This document shows, piece by piece, positions 42,113-54,009 of a stretch of DNA of 64,000 bases. The DNA is taken from assembly GCA_039090855.1 (NCBI GenBank), contig CM076996.1:48140469-48204468 (forward strand), read 5' to 3'. The position numbers and the translations under genes were made by a program. Within the stretch, counting starts at the first letter, position 1. The number at the start of each line of letters is the position of its first letter. The notes below the pieces were generated by a model that worked only from the letters and a program-made list of their open reading frames with translations, was not told the DNA's origin and searched no databases. The stretch comes from Macrothele yani (taxonomy: Eukaryota; Arthropoda; Arachnida; Araneae; Macrothelidae).

Positions 42113-44724
42113 AATAACAACAACATCAACTGAGGTGTCCTCAGATTCAGTGTTAATTGCAAACCTTTTTCCTTTTTGCTGAAGGGACGGGAAAAAGCGA
42201 ATTTAGGGAAGAAATCCAAATTTTCATTATTGATGACTACCATTTTCCGTATTATAACAGTTTTTTTTTTAAGGAACGGCATGGAAGTCAGATTTCAAGC
42301 ATGTTTGAAAGGAGCGCTGCAGATGGATATCCATATTACTAGTCGAATGCTGGTAGCAGCACAGACATGGGCCTTCTTCGGGCAACGAAACAACAGCAAC
42401 AACAAAACTTGCAACTGTTAAGAGACATTTCTCTTTCTTTTTTCTGTTCTCTTAACATGAGAATTCAGCATTCTGTCGTGCTTCATTCTACAGCTCAAAA
42501 CAGTAACCTCGTAGCATGCATAAATGCACGCAGTAGAGCAAATCAGTTCGCCCCACTCAACAAAGTACATCATCAAAGTGATTTAATCATGGAAATAACA
42601 GAATGCCTTTGTTAAAGATGACTAAAGTTGACTTTCCACGCAAATTATGTCTTGGCCTCCAACAGAAGTCATCGGACGTAACTGGAAGACCCTGGGTTCG
42701 ATTCCCGGTGGCGGCCGATGAGAAATTTTCCGTGACTCACTTATAAACGTGAAACGGGCGATGACTTCTGATTGATGTTCCTAATCCATGCATGTCAATT
42801 GTGTGTATTAATGTCTTGGCCATTCGCCTTAGCAGAACCACAAATCTCGTGAGACTTTGAACTTCACAGACGCATAAGAACGGTAACATACTGTGAGGTA
42901 AAGTAAAAGAAATGAAAACAAACCCTTGACATTATTCTTGTTAAACACTAATTAAAAAATCTGTTTTTTTACCAGCTCTTTAAATGAAAGATGGAAACTA
43001 TGGTCTTGTCTTTAATAAAAATAAGGCATTTCTAGCACACACACCTTTAAAAAAAATTTAAACATACAAACTTACGTTCTTTTGTTCAGGCTGAAACTCC
43101 AAGGAACATGGGCTGTGCATTCAGTTCCGTGTACATGTCATTTATATTCTAGGAATTTGATAACAATGCTTTAAAGCACCGAAAGAAAAATAAGCTGTCC
43201 GTTTTGCAGTTTATCTCTATTACATAAGCGGAGCGAGTGTATGGAGTTATGTTTTGACATTTCCTGTGTTGTAAAAACTTTCTTAGAGAGAGCGTCACAT
43301 TTTAAGTTTTTATCGGCCAAAACACAAACCAGAAGTGCTGTCACGTTTCTTTAAATCCGATTAAAATATTCATCGTAGAGAATTTGTCCCAAAACAAATG
43401 CGAAATGAAACGGATGCGCGCCTTGAGAAACTTTATTTTTATTGCAGCGCTTCCAGAAATCTCGTTGCCACGACAACAGGACAAAATGGAACATAAATAG
43501 ATTATTCACGGATTGTTTGACGTCAGGAGAGTATCATGAAAAGCCTTGATCCAAATCGTTCTTTTTGTCTTCCTTTCCTTTATCTCCTATAAAGGGCATT
43601 TTAAATTAAGGAAATGACCCTTTTATTACGGGCCAAGAAAATTTTAATTCGTTTGGATTTCTGCATCATTACAGACACAAGTCTCGCCGTTGAATATTAA
43701 TTAGTTTCACGTGGACGCAAAGCATTACATTTCAAAATAAATCACAGCATAAAGATTTGTTCCAACGTAGACGTCTTCTTTAGCCTTGGAGAGTTGGATT
43801 TTTATGTTTCTAATTGTTACGGGTGATTGAAGACACAATAGTTTCGTTCAGTTTTATTTTACCCGTCACATTACCCATTTTCCGCTATAGTGAAGAATAT
43901 CAAATTACTTTCAGGATAATTAATGCAAACAGAGAAATATGCAACTGTAATGTAAGAAAACGAAGAAGGAATTTTGTGCACAGAAAATCAACTTTTTATT
44001 AGCAGGCCTTCTCAGAAGACAAGTGTAAGCAAACGTTTTGTTTATTTGCTCACCTGTGGATGTGATTTTTCAGCTTCGGAACTAGGATTGAAAAAATATC
44101 TTCTTCTAAAGGATAGACGAAAAAATATTGCCAGTATTTCGAAATACCTTCCGATCGCTCTGATAATTCAATTTCTCTCTAGTTGCTGCAAAAACGTATT
44201 TGCGTTTTCAATATTGTCTGCTTCTCAAGAACGTAGACTGGAAAAAATCATCTTTTGTAAGACATAAAAATGTGTCTCAGATTTGTCAATGTTTTCTGCA
44301 GCACAATTTTCTATGTAAGTTGCATTAGAGCATATTTTTCAGGACGTCTCGATTTTTAAAAATAAAGGATAGAGAGAAAAACTTTTTTTTTCAATTACCC
44401 TGCATAAGGATTACCTCGATGCTATGCGCATTTAGAGCGCTTTGTGGTGCGCGATTTTCCCGTCTAGGAATGCGTGCATTGTATTCATCGTGCTATGACT
44501 GATTTTAGAAACCATATCTTTAGTAGAGTTGCAAGTGTATAAGGATGTTCCAGACATTTTTTCCTAATTAAATGTTGCATAGCATGGCCGTCAAGCGCAA
44601 CACATCTGAAAACGCACTCTCAATTTTCTGACACAGCGCACATTATCTCCACTGCCATGAAACTTTTTTAAAGGTTCTTGTTCGCAGGCATATCAAAAAG
44701 TAAGTTGCACTCAGCGCTACCTGC
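42113..44724. other. Long stretch without recognised genes
   Basis: 2.6 kb. GGGTTCGATTCCCGG at 42693-42707 is a perfect tRNA box B without a matching box A at the normal distance, perhaps an old SINE head. ORFs at 43814-44267 are A/T-driven and without motifs. Otherwise nothing. Confidence 0.4.
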
Positions 44725-44736
44725 CACCGTAGTAAG

Positions 44737-44943
44737 TTTGTTTGTATTATTGGGGGTTTAACGATCACCGTGAGCAACTCAATGGGCTATAAGCAGTCGC
44801 CCGTCCCTAATTTAGGGTCACTGGTTCCAGGGAAGGAGAGAGCCAGTGCCGTAAGACAAACACAACATCCATGCCTGACCGGGATTCGAACCCGGACCCC
44901 TTACGGACGAATGATCAGAGGCCAACGCCTTAGACCACTGCGG
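44737..44943 (-). mobile_element. SINE family 1 with 12-bp TSD
   Basis: GGGGGTTTAACGATCACCGT, box B CCGGGATTCGAACCCGG, box A region CACTGCGG. CACCGTAGTAAG flanks it at 44725-44736 and 44944-44955. The body is close to the consensus, so it is one of the younger copies. Confidence 0.94.
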
Positions 44944-44955
44944 CACCGTAGTAAG

Positions 44956-45184
44956 GAAACAATATTCATGCTTGGAAAAGTTGCATGGCATGCATACACT
45001 ATGTAAAGAAATTATAAATACACAGAAGTATTCCTTCTATTTCTTGATTATCTTCCATAGAACGATAGTTGCAACACAAAACATCTCATATAAAATTAAT
45101 TTGTATTATAGAAGGATGTTATACGTTATAGTGTTTCAAGATGTTTATTACATCATTAAACATAAGTAAAAGTAAAACTAACGA
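44956..45184. other. Spacer
   Basis: No feature recognised. Confidence 0.4.
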
Positions 45185-46330
45185 ACACATTTTGCTATAA
45201 AGAAATTATAAATATACATAAGATATTACAAAGCAGAAAATACTATTTTATGAATCTTTATGGCACTTCCATTTGCCTTAATTACCAAATAAATTCTGTT
45301 TGGTATTACTCTCACCAAGTCGTGCAACGTGCAAACGTTGATTTTGTCCCAACAGTGATATATTGCGACTTGCAATTCTCTTGATGAAAGATATTGCTTG
45401 TTTTTTTCATACACAAGCCTGACAAATAACGACCAGACGTTTTCCATCGGGTTTAATCTGGGATCCAAGATAGCCGGTCTATTACATCTGGTTTTTTCAC
45501 TGGTAACCCACTGTTTTGTGGAATTAGAAGCATGGCAGGGCGCATTCCCTTTTTGGGAAATCCAACTGTTTCCACCTAGTAGGGGTCCACATGGAATCAA
45601 ATGTAAGTACAGTATAGCCTGGTAACTACTGGATGCCATACGGCGATCGATAATGGCAGTGTCCGATTTACCACCATTGCCGAACACCGCTCATACATAC
45701 CATCACACCACCTCCTCCCATTGGTTTGCGACCAAATTCTTTGCACTTCTTCCGTAAATCATGCCAGTAACATCTTTTTACATTGGGGCCATCTAAATTA
45801 ATTATTTTCTCATCTGAGAACACAGCGCTGTTGTAGTTTTCAGACCACGTCCTTACGTTTTTGGCCTAGTCCAATCTTCTGCGTTTATGTTCACCAGTGA
45901 GTAAAGGTTTTTCCTTCATTTTAAAGTATGTAGCGTTTTTGTTTTGTTTTAAAGTTTTTGTGACTGTCGTATATGCAACTGTTTCAAATTAGTATTTTAT
46001 TATGTAACAGCAAGATCAATAAATGAATTGAATTGAATTGAATAAGACACGTTTTAAGCAAAGATCGAGCTTGTAGATATATTATCAACATTTGCCAAAT
46101 GGAAAACAAGTCGTTAACCTCTTGCACTCAGTGATGGCTTCCTTTCCGTTCTGTCCTTTTTGTTTTACTGGGTCTATCCTTATTCATTACAAAATTTTGT
46201 ACGGTTCCTAAAGATCTCCCGATTAATATGGCAATTTCTCTATAAGATTTGTTTTGGCCAAGATAAAATAACCTTTTCTGACCTCTTCCTCACCTAACTT
46301 TGTACCCCCTCGGCATGTTAAACCAGAATG
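45185..46330 (-). pseudogene. Tc3/Tc1-type transposase relic
   Basis: The N-terminus on the minus strand (46320-46130) reads SYREIAILIGRSLGTVQNFV, an HTH domain, followed by frameshifts. 45687-45226 is open: ISQKGNAPCHASNSTKQWV, where the catalytic Asp of QDNAPCH is Gly, and RLNPMENVWSLFVRLVYE with the Glu. A short LINE tail is inserted at 45920-46043. Terminal repeats not found; ends approximate. Confidence 0.8.
45920..46043 (+). mobile_element. LINE 3' end with (TTGAA)n tail
   Basis: TGTAACAGCAAGATCAATAA is followed by four TGAAT units (46023-46042), a tail type seen in CR1/Jockey-like LINEs. It interrupts the Tc3-like gene. The left limit is approximate; it is a strongly 5'-truncated insertion. 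Confidence 0.6.
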
Positions 46331-46924
46331 TAAGAAAAAGCTGTTTACCTGCAGCAAAAGAAATGAGGAGGATCTGTGTTTGATAAGTAACGCAAGCTGC
46401 GTGAACCAAATTTGCATATGTCGTTCTTTAATGCTGCTTTCTTAATTGTATTTATAATTGTTTTACAGTGACTTTAGACTGAATTTTCTATTTTTAAAAA
46501 TTAAGTAGATTTTTTTAGACATATTTGCTTTCAGTTACTGAACACTCGTTTTTTAATTAAAATAAAGGAAGAGTGCACTGATTTTTTTGTTCTACTAAAG
46601 ACCCTTCTATTCGCCGCTCGAGAAACGTCACTGTATCTATAATTCCTTTACGCAGTGTAGTGTCGCCTTCCGAACAGTTAAATTGCAGCAGGCACACGTG
46701 CATAGTACTTTTACATTATTTGTAATGACCGCCAGTCAACTCAGTTGTTACTTCACATTAGAAGTCCGCGGAACACTTTTTTTTTTTTTTTTGTGGGCGA
46801 AAATCTTGAACTGTAAATATCGTCCGTATATGCGGAGAATGCTACGTCTCCTGAGGCATTTCATTAAGTGGTGCCAGCATTTTGAAAGAACGGCCGCATA
46901 GATTTGCCACTTCATAGTCCCTGC
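46331..46924. other. Unassigned stretch
   Basis: A T-run at 46778-46795; otherwise nothing recognised. Confidence 0.4.
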
Positions 46925-47380
46925 TTCAGTACCTTGTACCTCGGCTGACCAAGGCAAAAGTTGAACAGGTGCCCCAAATAGTGCGTTTGACTGAAAAAAG
47001 TGTATGGTTCTTACATTCATGGCTTTAGTATTTTGGCGGCTCCGGGCAAAAATTGACTTTACTGCTCCTAGTAGTATTTTTGACTGAAAAACCTGCACGC
47101 TTCTTACGGTCCCGGCCTTAGTACTTTGGCGGCGCTAGGCAAAGATTGACTTTGCGGCCCCTAATAATATTTTTTACTGAAAAACGTGCATGATTCTTAC
47201 TTCGTACTTTGGGTACATAATGCATAAATTGACTTTGCGGCACCTAATAGTATTTTTGATTGAACAACGTGGGTGGGTCTTACAGCACCGACCTTAGTAC
47301 TTCGGAGGCCTGTAAGCAAAGGTTGAATAGGCGGCCCCTAAGAGTATTTTTGACTGAAGAACATGCATGGTCCTTAATAG
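46925..47380. repeat. About 93-bp tandem repeat, five copies
   Basis: Each unit has CCTTAGTACTTTGGCGGC, GGCAAAGATTGACTTTGCGG, CCCCTAATAGTATTTTTGACT, GAAAAACGTGCATG and TTCTTAC. Units start near 46928, 47026, 47118, 47201 and 47295, well diverged. Confidence 0.85.
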
Positions 47381-47508
47381 TTAAGACATTGATTTTCAAT
47401 CAGACTGGAGTGACATATTTTTCCTTGAATAAGAGAAACTAATATGAGAAAAAATATGCATGCAAACGTTTGAACATATGATTGAACAACGTGCGTGGTT
47501 GAACATAT

Positions 47509-48956
47509 TGTTACGACCCACTCCCGCCATTAATTTAGTAATTAATGGGCGTGGTGCAGGTGTGAAATTAATTAAGTATTAATTATGTTTGAGGCTTGAT
47601 TGGAGTTTAAAAGTGTAAACAGCAGAGAAAGTTTTATCTGGGGGATTGGAAAGAAAAGAGGCGAAGAATTCTACCTCTGGCTGGGTGGTCTCAGAATAGC
47701 GATGTTAGGTCGTAAATCGAAGGTTGCAGCTGACGGCCAGTCTAAACAGGGCACATTTCGATAAGGGGCCACTTGAATAGAAATGAATGAAGATGGGAGA
47801 CAAAAGGTTTAGCGAATAATCGTAAATTCGTCGATTATTTGGGGCATTTTCGAGAACAATTGCTCTCTGTGTGGTCCGTGCAGAAAAGTAAGATTTCGCA
47901 CTTAGCGTGAAAATAAGGAAGAAAGTTAAGTTGTCTGTACGCTCTCCGATGTGAAAGGCTGGGCTGGATTCCTTGGATCTGCTATATGAATTGGGCGATG
48001 AAGGGCGAAACTTCCTGCATTTGGTAAGAAACGGAGAAGCAACAACTCGGGTAGCTGGAGATGCCAGTTTTGCCATAAAGACAGCGGAATGCCTAAATCC
48101 GCATGATAAAGCAGCAATTTCTAGGCTGGAACCTAATGGAAATTAGCGACTGATTGTCCCAATGAAAGCAAAGTTACAGAGGAATTAAGAAGTCTGCGAG
48201 TGGACAGTGGTCATTCCAATGAGAAGCGAAGCCAAGCAAAGCTCGGGTTCGAGTCCAACTACGGCAGTGTGCAATCACCATCCTCTCCCTGAAGCGGCGA
48301 AGGAAGCGCTCTGGTCCTTCGGGGAGAAGCGAGGCCCCATGTGTTTGTGTGTGTGTGTAGTTACGTAAGTAGCGCAGCCACTACGTGTAAGTGCGACGGG
48401 ATAAAGCCGGCGCAAGGAAAATTGTAGCGTGAAAGCGGTGGCTTGGATATCTAACGAATACACAGGTGAAAAGTTAAATCACAATTTGGATTTATTCTGG
48501 ACAACATCCATGTAAGTAGAAACATTTTGTTTTTATTGTTTCATCTGCTACGCAATTAGTTGAGGAACTGAACTAATATATTGCAAGAACTGAACTGAGA
48601 AATGGTAAGACTGAACTGTGGAATTTAAGTTCATTAAAACTATCAGCAGAACTGATTTAGGTCAAAGTTGACTCAATACTTATGTTCAGAAGACAGCTAA
48701 ATTTTATTCATAGGTGTGCCATTGTTATGTTTTTAAAGCGAATCAAATATTTGTTTAGGCAGTCAGCGCAGTCATAGAACACATTATTTATGTGTACGCA
48801 TGTGATTGGTTCAAATTGTTTAAGTGTATGCCCATATAATACAGTTTTCGCGCCAAGAACTACGTCGAAGGAGATCAGTGATGAAATATACTAATTGCTC
48901 GGCTACGGTTGTTAAATTGATTGACAGCGGTGGGATAATGACCCACTATCGTAACA
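47509..48956 (+). mobile_element. LTR (5' type) of an LTR retrotransposon
   Basis: Begins TGTTACGACCCACTC and ends GACCCACTATCGTAACA, so the tips TGTTACGA and TCGTAACA are inverted. Length 1448 bp. It is followed directly by a primer-binding site, so it is the left LTR of an element rather than a solo LTR; no second LTR is in the window. TATAATACAG near 48834 may be a promoter element. Minus-strand ORFs at 47705-48117 inside it are probably chance. Confidence 0.8.
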
Positions 48957-48977
48957 TTTTGGTGCCAGCGGCGGTAT
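48957..48977 (+). other. Primer-binding site of the LTR element
   Basis: TTTTGGTGCCAGCGGCGGTA: after a three-base gap, TGGTGCCAGCGG could pair with the 3' end of a tRNA ending TGGCACCA. This is where minus-strand DNA synthesis would start. Confidence 0.65.
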
Positions 48978-49460
48978 CAATATGAACTTAATAAGGCTTA
49001 TCTGTAATCTTGCAAACTTCTGCGAATGCTGTGTGCTTTTTTGTGTTTTTTCTTAAGTTTGTAAAGTCCAAATAACGTGATTTCGTGATTAAGACTGCGC
49101 TGACTTCTGATTATATAGCTAAAGATTTACCGTTTAGCACGCTGCTTAAAACAGTAGTAGAAAACTCTAACGGGAAAAATCTCTTTCCTAGTACGTTATA
49201 ATTTTTATCATTTACCAAAAAAAATTTTTTTTTCAGAACTTTTAGAATATTTTTTTTTTGTGTGAGATGCGGCACAAAAAGTGTGAAAAAAAAAAAACGC
49301 GAAGCAATATCATCTATAGTTGGTAGTCCAGCTAAACGTTCTAGAGTTATATTGATTTTAAATACGTTTTCATAAGCTTTAATTTCGAAATACTTCTTTC
49401 TTCTGATGCAACAGTGATGGTAATCGTTACCAATATTCCAAGGGCTATAAAGTTATCATT
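48978..49460. other. Stretch after the primer-binding site
   Basis: Could be the leader of the LTR element, but no gag-pol coding is seen. Several T- and A-runs (49228-49300). Confidence 0.4.
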
Positions 49461-49660
49461 TCGGGGTTTAGCGACCGTCATGAGCAAATCCTACGACATA
49501 AGAAGTCGGACCTCCATATTTTGGGGCCTGGTTCCAGGATAGGCAGAAAAGCAGTGCCTAACGCAAGCGCATTACCCATACCTCCTCGAGGGCTCGAACT
49601 GGTCCCATCTCAGACGAATGGTCAGAAGCCAGCGACTCAGACCACTCGGTCACTGGTGCG
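49461..49660 (-). mobile_element. SINE family 1, old copy
   Basis: GGGGTTTAGCGACCGTCATG, GGCCTGGTTCCAGGATAGG, box B as AGGGCTCGAACTGG and GACCACTCGGTCACTGG. Diverged. Confidence 0.8.
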
Positions 49661-50269
49661 TCACAGGGCGATCAAGGTGTTCGGAAGTGTTTTTTTTTTT
49701 TTTTTTTACCCTGCTTTCGTAAGGATGACGTTATAATCCTACCGCAGAAACGGTTATTATTATTAGCTTTATATGAGAAATGTACTAACATATGATTATG
49801 ATCCGTGGCCCCTAGAACCAGCAGCCCTGTGCGAAGCCTTCCTCGCCTATGTTAGATGCCGATCATTATTAACGAATAGCGCAGAGGCAAACCTCCGACG
49901 TCAATCATTCCGGATCACGTTTCGCAAGTTAAAGAGATGTGATTCGGGAGAGTCATGGCGTTAAAATCAAGGAACTGACGTGTGTGTGTTCGACATTTCT
50001 TATGAGAGTGTGCATTCCATCATCTCTGATCATATAGGATTTCGAAAATTGTGCACTATATAGGTTTCACGCTCTCTAACGGGCCAGCACAAGTAACAAC
50101 GTTTATTGTTGTCTTTGGTTTTTCTCTAGCGTTATTCTGCAGAGAGCTATAATATTTTGCGGCGAATCATCAGAGCTAATGACACGAACATCACTTCTCA
50201 TCAGAAATAAAGAGATCGGTGGTGGAATGCAAGCACGCCTCATCACCTACCTCAAGAAAAAAAAAAAAA
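49661..50269. other. Unassigned stretch
   Basis: T-run at 49690-49707. No recognised feature. Confidence 0.4.
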
Positions 50270-50800
50270 GGAAATTTGGCACTGTTTGCCGAAAAATCTC
50301 ACGTCAGCAGTATTTTTTTTATTGTGAAGGGGTTGTGTACACCAAATGGCTGCCGAAAGGGTCAACAATAAATGCTGCGTTTTACTGTGAAACGTTGAAA
50401 ATCTGAGAAGAGCCATTAATTGCAAATGACGTGGAAAGGCAAGCTCCCCAACCATTCTCCTGCGCGATAACGCTGTGCTTCGCTAAGTAGCCACAGCGTA
50501 GGAACTGCTTATGAAGATCATGGGTGAAAGGTGGAAACATCCATCCTATAATACCGACTTACCGTCCTAAGACTGAAATTAGTTTGGTAAATTGAAAGAG
50601 CAACTGTGAGGACACAGATTTTCCTCAGGTAAAGACGGCAATGAAACGGTTTTGACCTGATTAGTGTACAATGGAGCAAATTTTTACTCTCAGGAAATGT
50701 ACAAATTAATAGTGTGTTCGAATAAGTGTTTAAATGACATAGGCGACAATATATAGAAATGGATTCAAGTCGTATCTTCACCACAATGTGCACTAATGTG
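50270..50800 (+). pseudogene. mariner relic, plus strand
   Basis: Reads VVYTKWLPKGSTINAAFYCE (50327-50390), the segment between the first and second catalytic residues of mariner. The remainder is visible only in fragments across frames. Ends unknown. Confidence 0.6.
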
Positions 50801-50989
50801 CAAAATTAAAAGATAATCTACAAAATCCTCTATTACTCGCGATGGGAGAAAGGAAATGCAATGAAATTTGACTGGAACTTTAATTGAGACATTACAAGAT
50901 TTATACACAGCAGAACTTCATAATTAAATCACAAACAGAAAATATACACATGGGAACAGGTAGAGCAAAGTAATTGTTCTCCGTTGTCG
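50801..50989. other. Spacer
   Basis: No feature. Confidence 0.4.
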
Positions 50990-51560
50990 TTTTCCAGAAC
51001 ACTCAGTAAGTCAGTAAGGCGTATGATTGCCTCTAAGCGCTCATACGCTCGCAAAATCTTTCCAAACTGCTAGTGAGACTGTCCATTAAAGCTTGTGGAA
51101 CTAACCACAACTCCTCTAAAAAATCTACTTGGAGTTCCTGGAGGATCCTAAGTGTGGCTGGCGTTCTGCAACTCGCCTTTCCGAGGCATTCGGGACATGT
51201 TCAATAGGACTAATGTTCGGCGAATATGATGGCCAATCCCTTCGAGCGATATCTTATGTTTCCAAATACTCATCTAGCAGTTGAGCTTGATACGGTAAGA
51301 CGTTATCGTCCACCAGGATTAAATATGGGCCTACGGCACCCCGGAAGAGCCTAATATAAGGATCCAGAATCTCAGCTCTCTATCTCTGGACGGTCACGGA
51401 GCCACTCTGAAAGACGTGCAGGTCGGTGCGACCGTTTGTTATGATGTCACCCCAGACAAGAAAACTACCACCATGAAAACTGGGCCTTTCACGGATACTG
51501 GAGGGGCTGTTGCGAGTCCCTGGATCTTACTAGGTGAGAGTATGTCGTCAGTCAGTATTT
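50990..51560 (-). pseudogene. Tc1-like transposase C-terminal relic
   Basis: Minus strand reads PYLILVDDNVLPYQAQLLDE (about 51330-51270; second Asp in the DDN), then RDWPSYSPNISPIEHV (about 51245-51200) with the catalytic Glu. The rest is decayed. Confidence 0.72.
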
Positions 51561-51570
51561 GGGTTTGGTT

Positions 51571-51890
51571 CATTTCACCGAAAATCACTTCACCGAAAAG
51601 TTCATTTCACAAAAGATCGTTTCACCGAAAATCACTTGACCAAATGGTCACTTCACCGAAAAGTTCATTTCACAAAAGATCGTTTCACCGAAAGGTTCAT
51701 TTCACCGAAACTTTATTTCATCAAAACGTTCATTACACCGAAGGGTCGTTTTACCGAAAAGTTCACTTCACCAAACACCGAAAAGTTCATTTTGCCGAAA
51801 GGTCGTTTTGCCGAAAAGTTCACGTCCCCGAAAAGTTCACTTCCCCGAAAGATCACTTTATCGAATGTTCACTTCATCGAAAGACTGTTT
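51571..51890. repeat. About 17-bp degenerate array, TTCACCGAAAAGTTCA
   Basis: About 19 units of the form TTCACCGAAAAGTTCAC with variants (TTCACAAAAGATCGT, TTTGCCGAAAGGTCG, TTCCCCGAAAAGTTC). Since 17 is not a multiple of 3 and the unit lacks stops, two forward frames stay open and give repeated SPKSSFHKRSFHRK-like peptides. I regard the array as non-coding. Confidence 0.88.
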
Positions 51891-52143
51891 TAACCAGCGG
51901 CTAATTTCGATTAAAAGGCAATCTTCTTTGAATTTGAAACTCAGATTTATTTATTTATTTTCGTGAAATGCAACCTAATGTCGATCTCACCCACAGATTT
52001 GTCTCCTTATACTTCAAATATTAGTACTACTCTGAAAACGTGTATTTCATTGAAATCTCATGTGTGCAACATTTGCCCATATTTAATCTTATGAAGACTA
52101 AATTATACAGCTATTTAATTAAATAACAAGGAAATATATACCA

Positions 52144-52282
52144 ACTGTTCTTAAATAATATAACTATACTAGTGATCCGAAATTTCTTGGTGTAGAGTAG
52201 AAATAGAAATAGAAATTTAAATTTCTATTCTACACTAGGAAATTTCGAATCACTAGTGTAGATATACTATTTAAGTACAGCT
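52144..52282. repeat. Foldback (inverted repeat) of about 62-bp arms
   Basis: The arm TACTAGTGATCCGAAATTTC (52167 on) pairs with GAAATTTCGAATCACTAGTG (about 52239-52258). The arms extend outward through CTTAAATA/TATTTAAG and inward to TAGAAATTTAAATTTCTA at the centre. Almost no loop. It is a MITE-like or cruciform-forming element. Confidence 0.88.
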
Positions 52283-52864
52283 ATTTAAGTATATTGCACG
52301 AATTTAATGAACTACGTCTAAAGTCGTTTATCTAGATAAACCGAAGTTTCTAGGAATGTTCTCACTCTGAATCTTTAGATAACATGGACCTTTATTAAAC
52401 TTCGTTTGCTATATATTGATATTTGTTTTAATTATTCCTACGTCCTTGCACCAATTAAATCTGATTTTTTTATCTTTGCTGTTTCTTGTAAAACCTGGGA
52501 GTAACAAGGCCGTTGTCGATTGATTGGTCCCTGTACTTTATTAAGTAGTCCAATTAGGTCAAATTTGTTGGCTTAAATGAAGTGATTAATTGGAAGAGAA
52601 GATACCTGGAACACGTACGAATTAGTAAACCGGGAATCTGAAGTAAAGACGAGTGAAACTCTTCTTCAAATTTAATTTGAAATAATGATGAAGTAAAAGA
52701 CATTTTCACTAATGTTGCAGTCATCGTCACCCTCAGCAGCTGCACTATAGGTACGCCAAGATTCCTTGATATCATATCATTCAACAACTTGGTCCATTAT
52801 GTGATGGAATCATAGTGGGAAGTTTATGGGGCACATACATATGATAGCATAACAAGAATTGCTG
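52283..52864. other. Unassigned stretch
   Basis: No recognised feature. The minus ORF at 52787-52554 has no motif. Confidence 0.4.
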
Positions 52865-53088
52865 TCCCGGTGGCGCAGTGGTCTAAGAGATAGCTTCTGA
52901 TCGTTCGTGCGAGATGAGTCCGGCTTCGAATCCCAGTGAGGCATGAATGTTGTGTTTGTCTTAAGGCACTGGCTCTCTCCCTGCCCTGGAACCAGTGGCC
53001 CTAAATTAGGGACGGGCGACTAATAACTGGTTGAGTTGCTCACAGTGGTCGTTAAACCTTCAATCAAAAAAGAAAAAAAATCGGGAAA
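52865..53088 (+). mobile_element. SINE family 1
   Basis: CCCGGTGGCGCAGTGGTCTA, box B GGCTTCGAATCCC, GGCTCTCTCCCTGCCCTGGA, CCTAAATTAGGGACGGGCGA, GGTCGTTAAACCTTCAATC and an A-rich tail. No TSD recognised. Confidence 0.93.
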
Positions 53089-54009
53089 CGTGTTAGATAA
53101 TGTTTCCAATGGTTGCATTCATCCAGTGTGAAAATATTATTTATCGACCTGACATACAGGTGCTGATAAATTATGTAATTTTCAGGCTAAGCCCCGCATT
53201 GGCTTGCGAGCCGCACCTGACAAAAATGGCTATTTAGGAAACAAACTTGTAAAAGCATAAGTGCTGCCTCCAAAATTTTGTAATTCCTAAGCTATGAATA
53301 TAAGAGCTTCGACAAATAACACCATAACACGTTTGTATCACTATCTGAACAACCTGCATATCTTTCGTCTAAATTTTTCATAATTTCACAGCCTTGCAAG
53401 TTATTTTGGTAACTTATAATGAGCTAAAATAAAAAGTAAATGGATAATGATATTAAAACCCCCGACTGTATGTGTGTGTGTGTGCGTGCGTGTCTGTTCT
53501 TTCCTTTATAACCTTATTTATTTATTTCCGTTAACAGTCGTCCTTACAGGATGAGACTGATCAATTCCAGATAGCAAATAATGTTTTCACGACATGAATT
53601 ATCGGTGCTAATTTTTGTTAAAAATACTTATTTCTGCTATCAAATAATATCTGAACGAAAATAAAGTGAAAAATATTAAATAGCTCTTTCTTACCTAAGA
53701 ATGAATAAAGAAGAAACATGATGGAAGGAAGAAATAAAAATAAATTCTGCTTTCGATTTCAAGTAGTTTTATTGCCGGCGTTAAAACCACGAGTGTTATT
53801 TTTGATAACAGTTTTGATCCTGTTTTCAGAAACAACACTAAATCTGATGCTGCATTTGTGACATGATAGAAATGTGGATTGCTGCTGAAATTCGCAGCAT
53901 GCGTCGTCCGCAAGAGGACATGCAAACGATTAGCATTACAGGGCATATGCAAATCATGTGCACCCGGCACGCCACCGAGAAGCACTATAAGAAGGGTGCA
54001 CAGAAGGCG
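53089..54009. other. Unassigned stretch with a TG repeat
   Basis: A short TG run at 53469-53488. No genes recognised. Confidence 0.4.

Noticed and set aside
42693..42707. tRNA gene at the perfect box B
   Set aside because: No box A at the right distance and no cloverleaf in the neighbourhood.
43814..44267. Two overlapping + ORFs
   Set aside because: No motifs, A/T-driven composition, no splice or poly-A context.
47705..48117. Minus-strand ORFs within the LTR
   Set aside because: Overlap in two frames, no known domain; LTRs of this length often contain chance ORFs.
51416..51904. 162-codon ORF with Ser/Lys/His-rich repeats
   Set aside because: It is a by-product of the 17-bp array, and another frame is equally open. 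Upstream it overlaps a Tc1 relic on the other strand.
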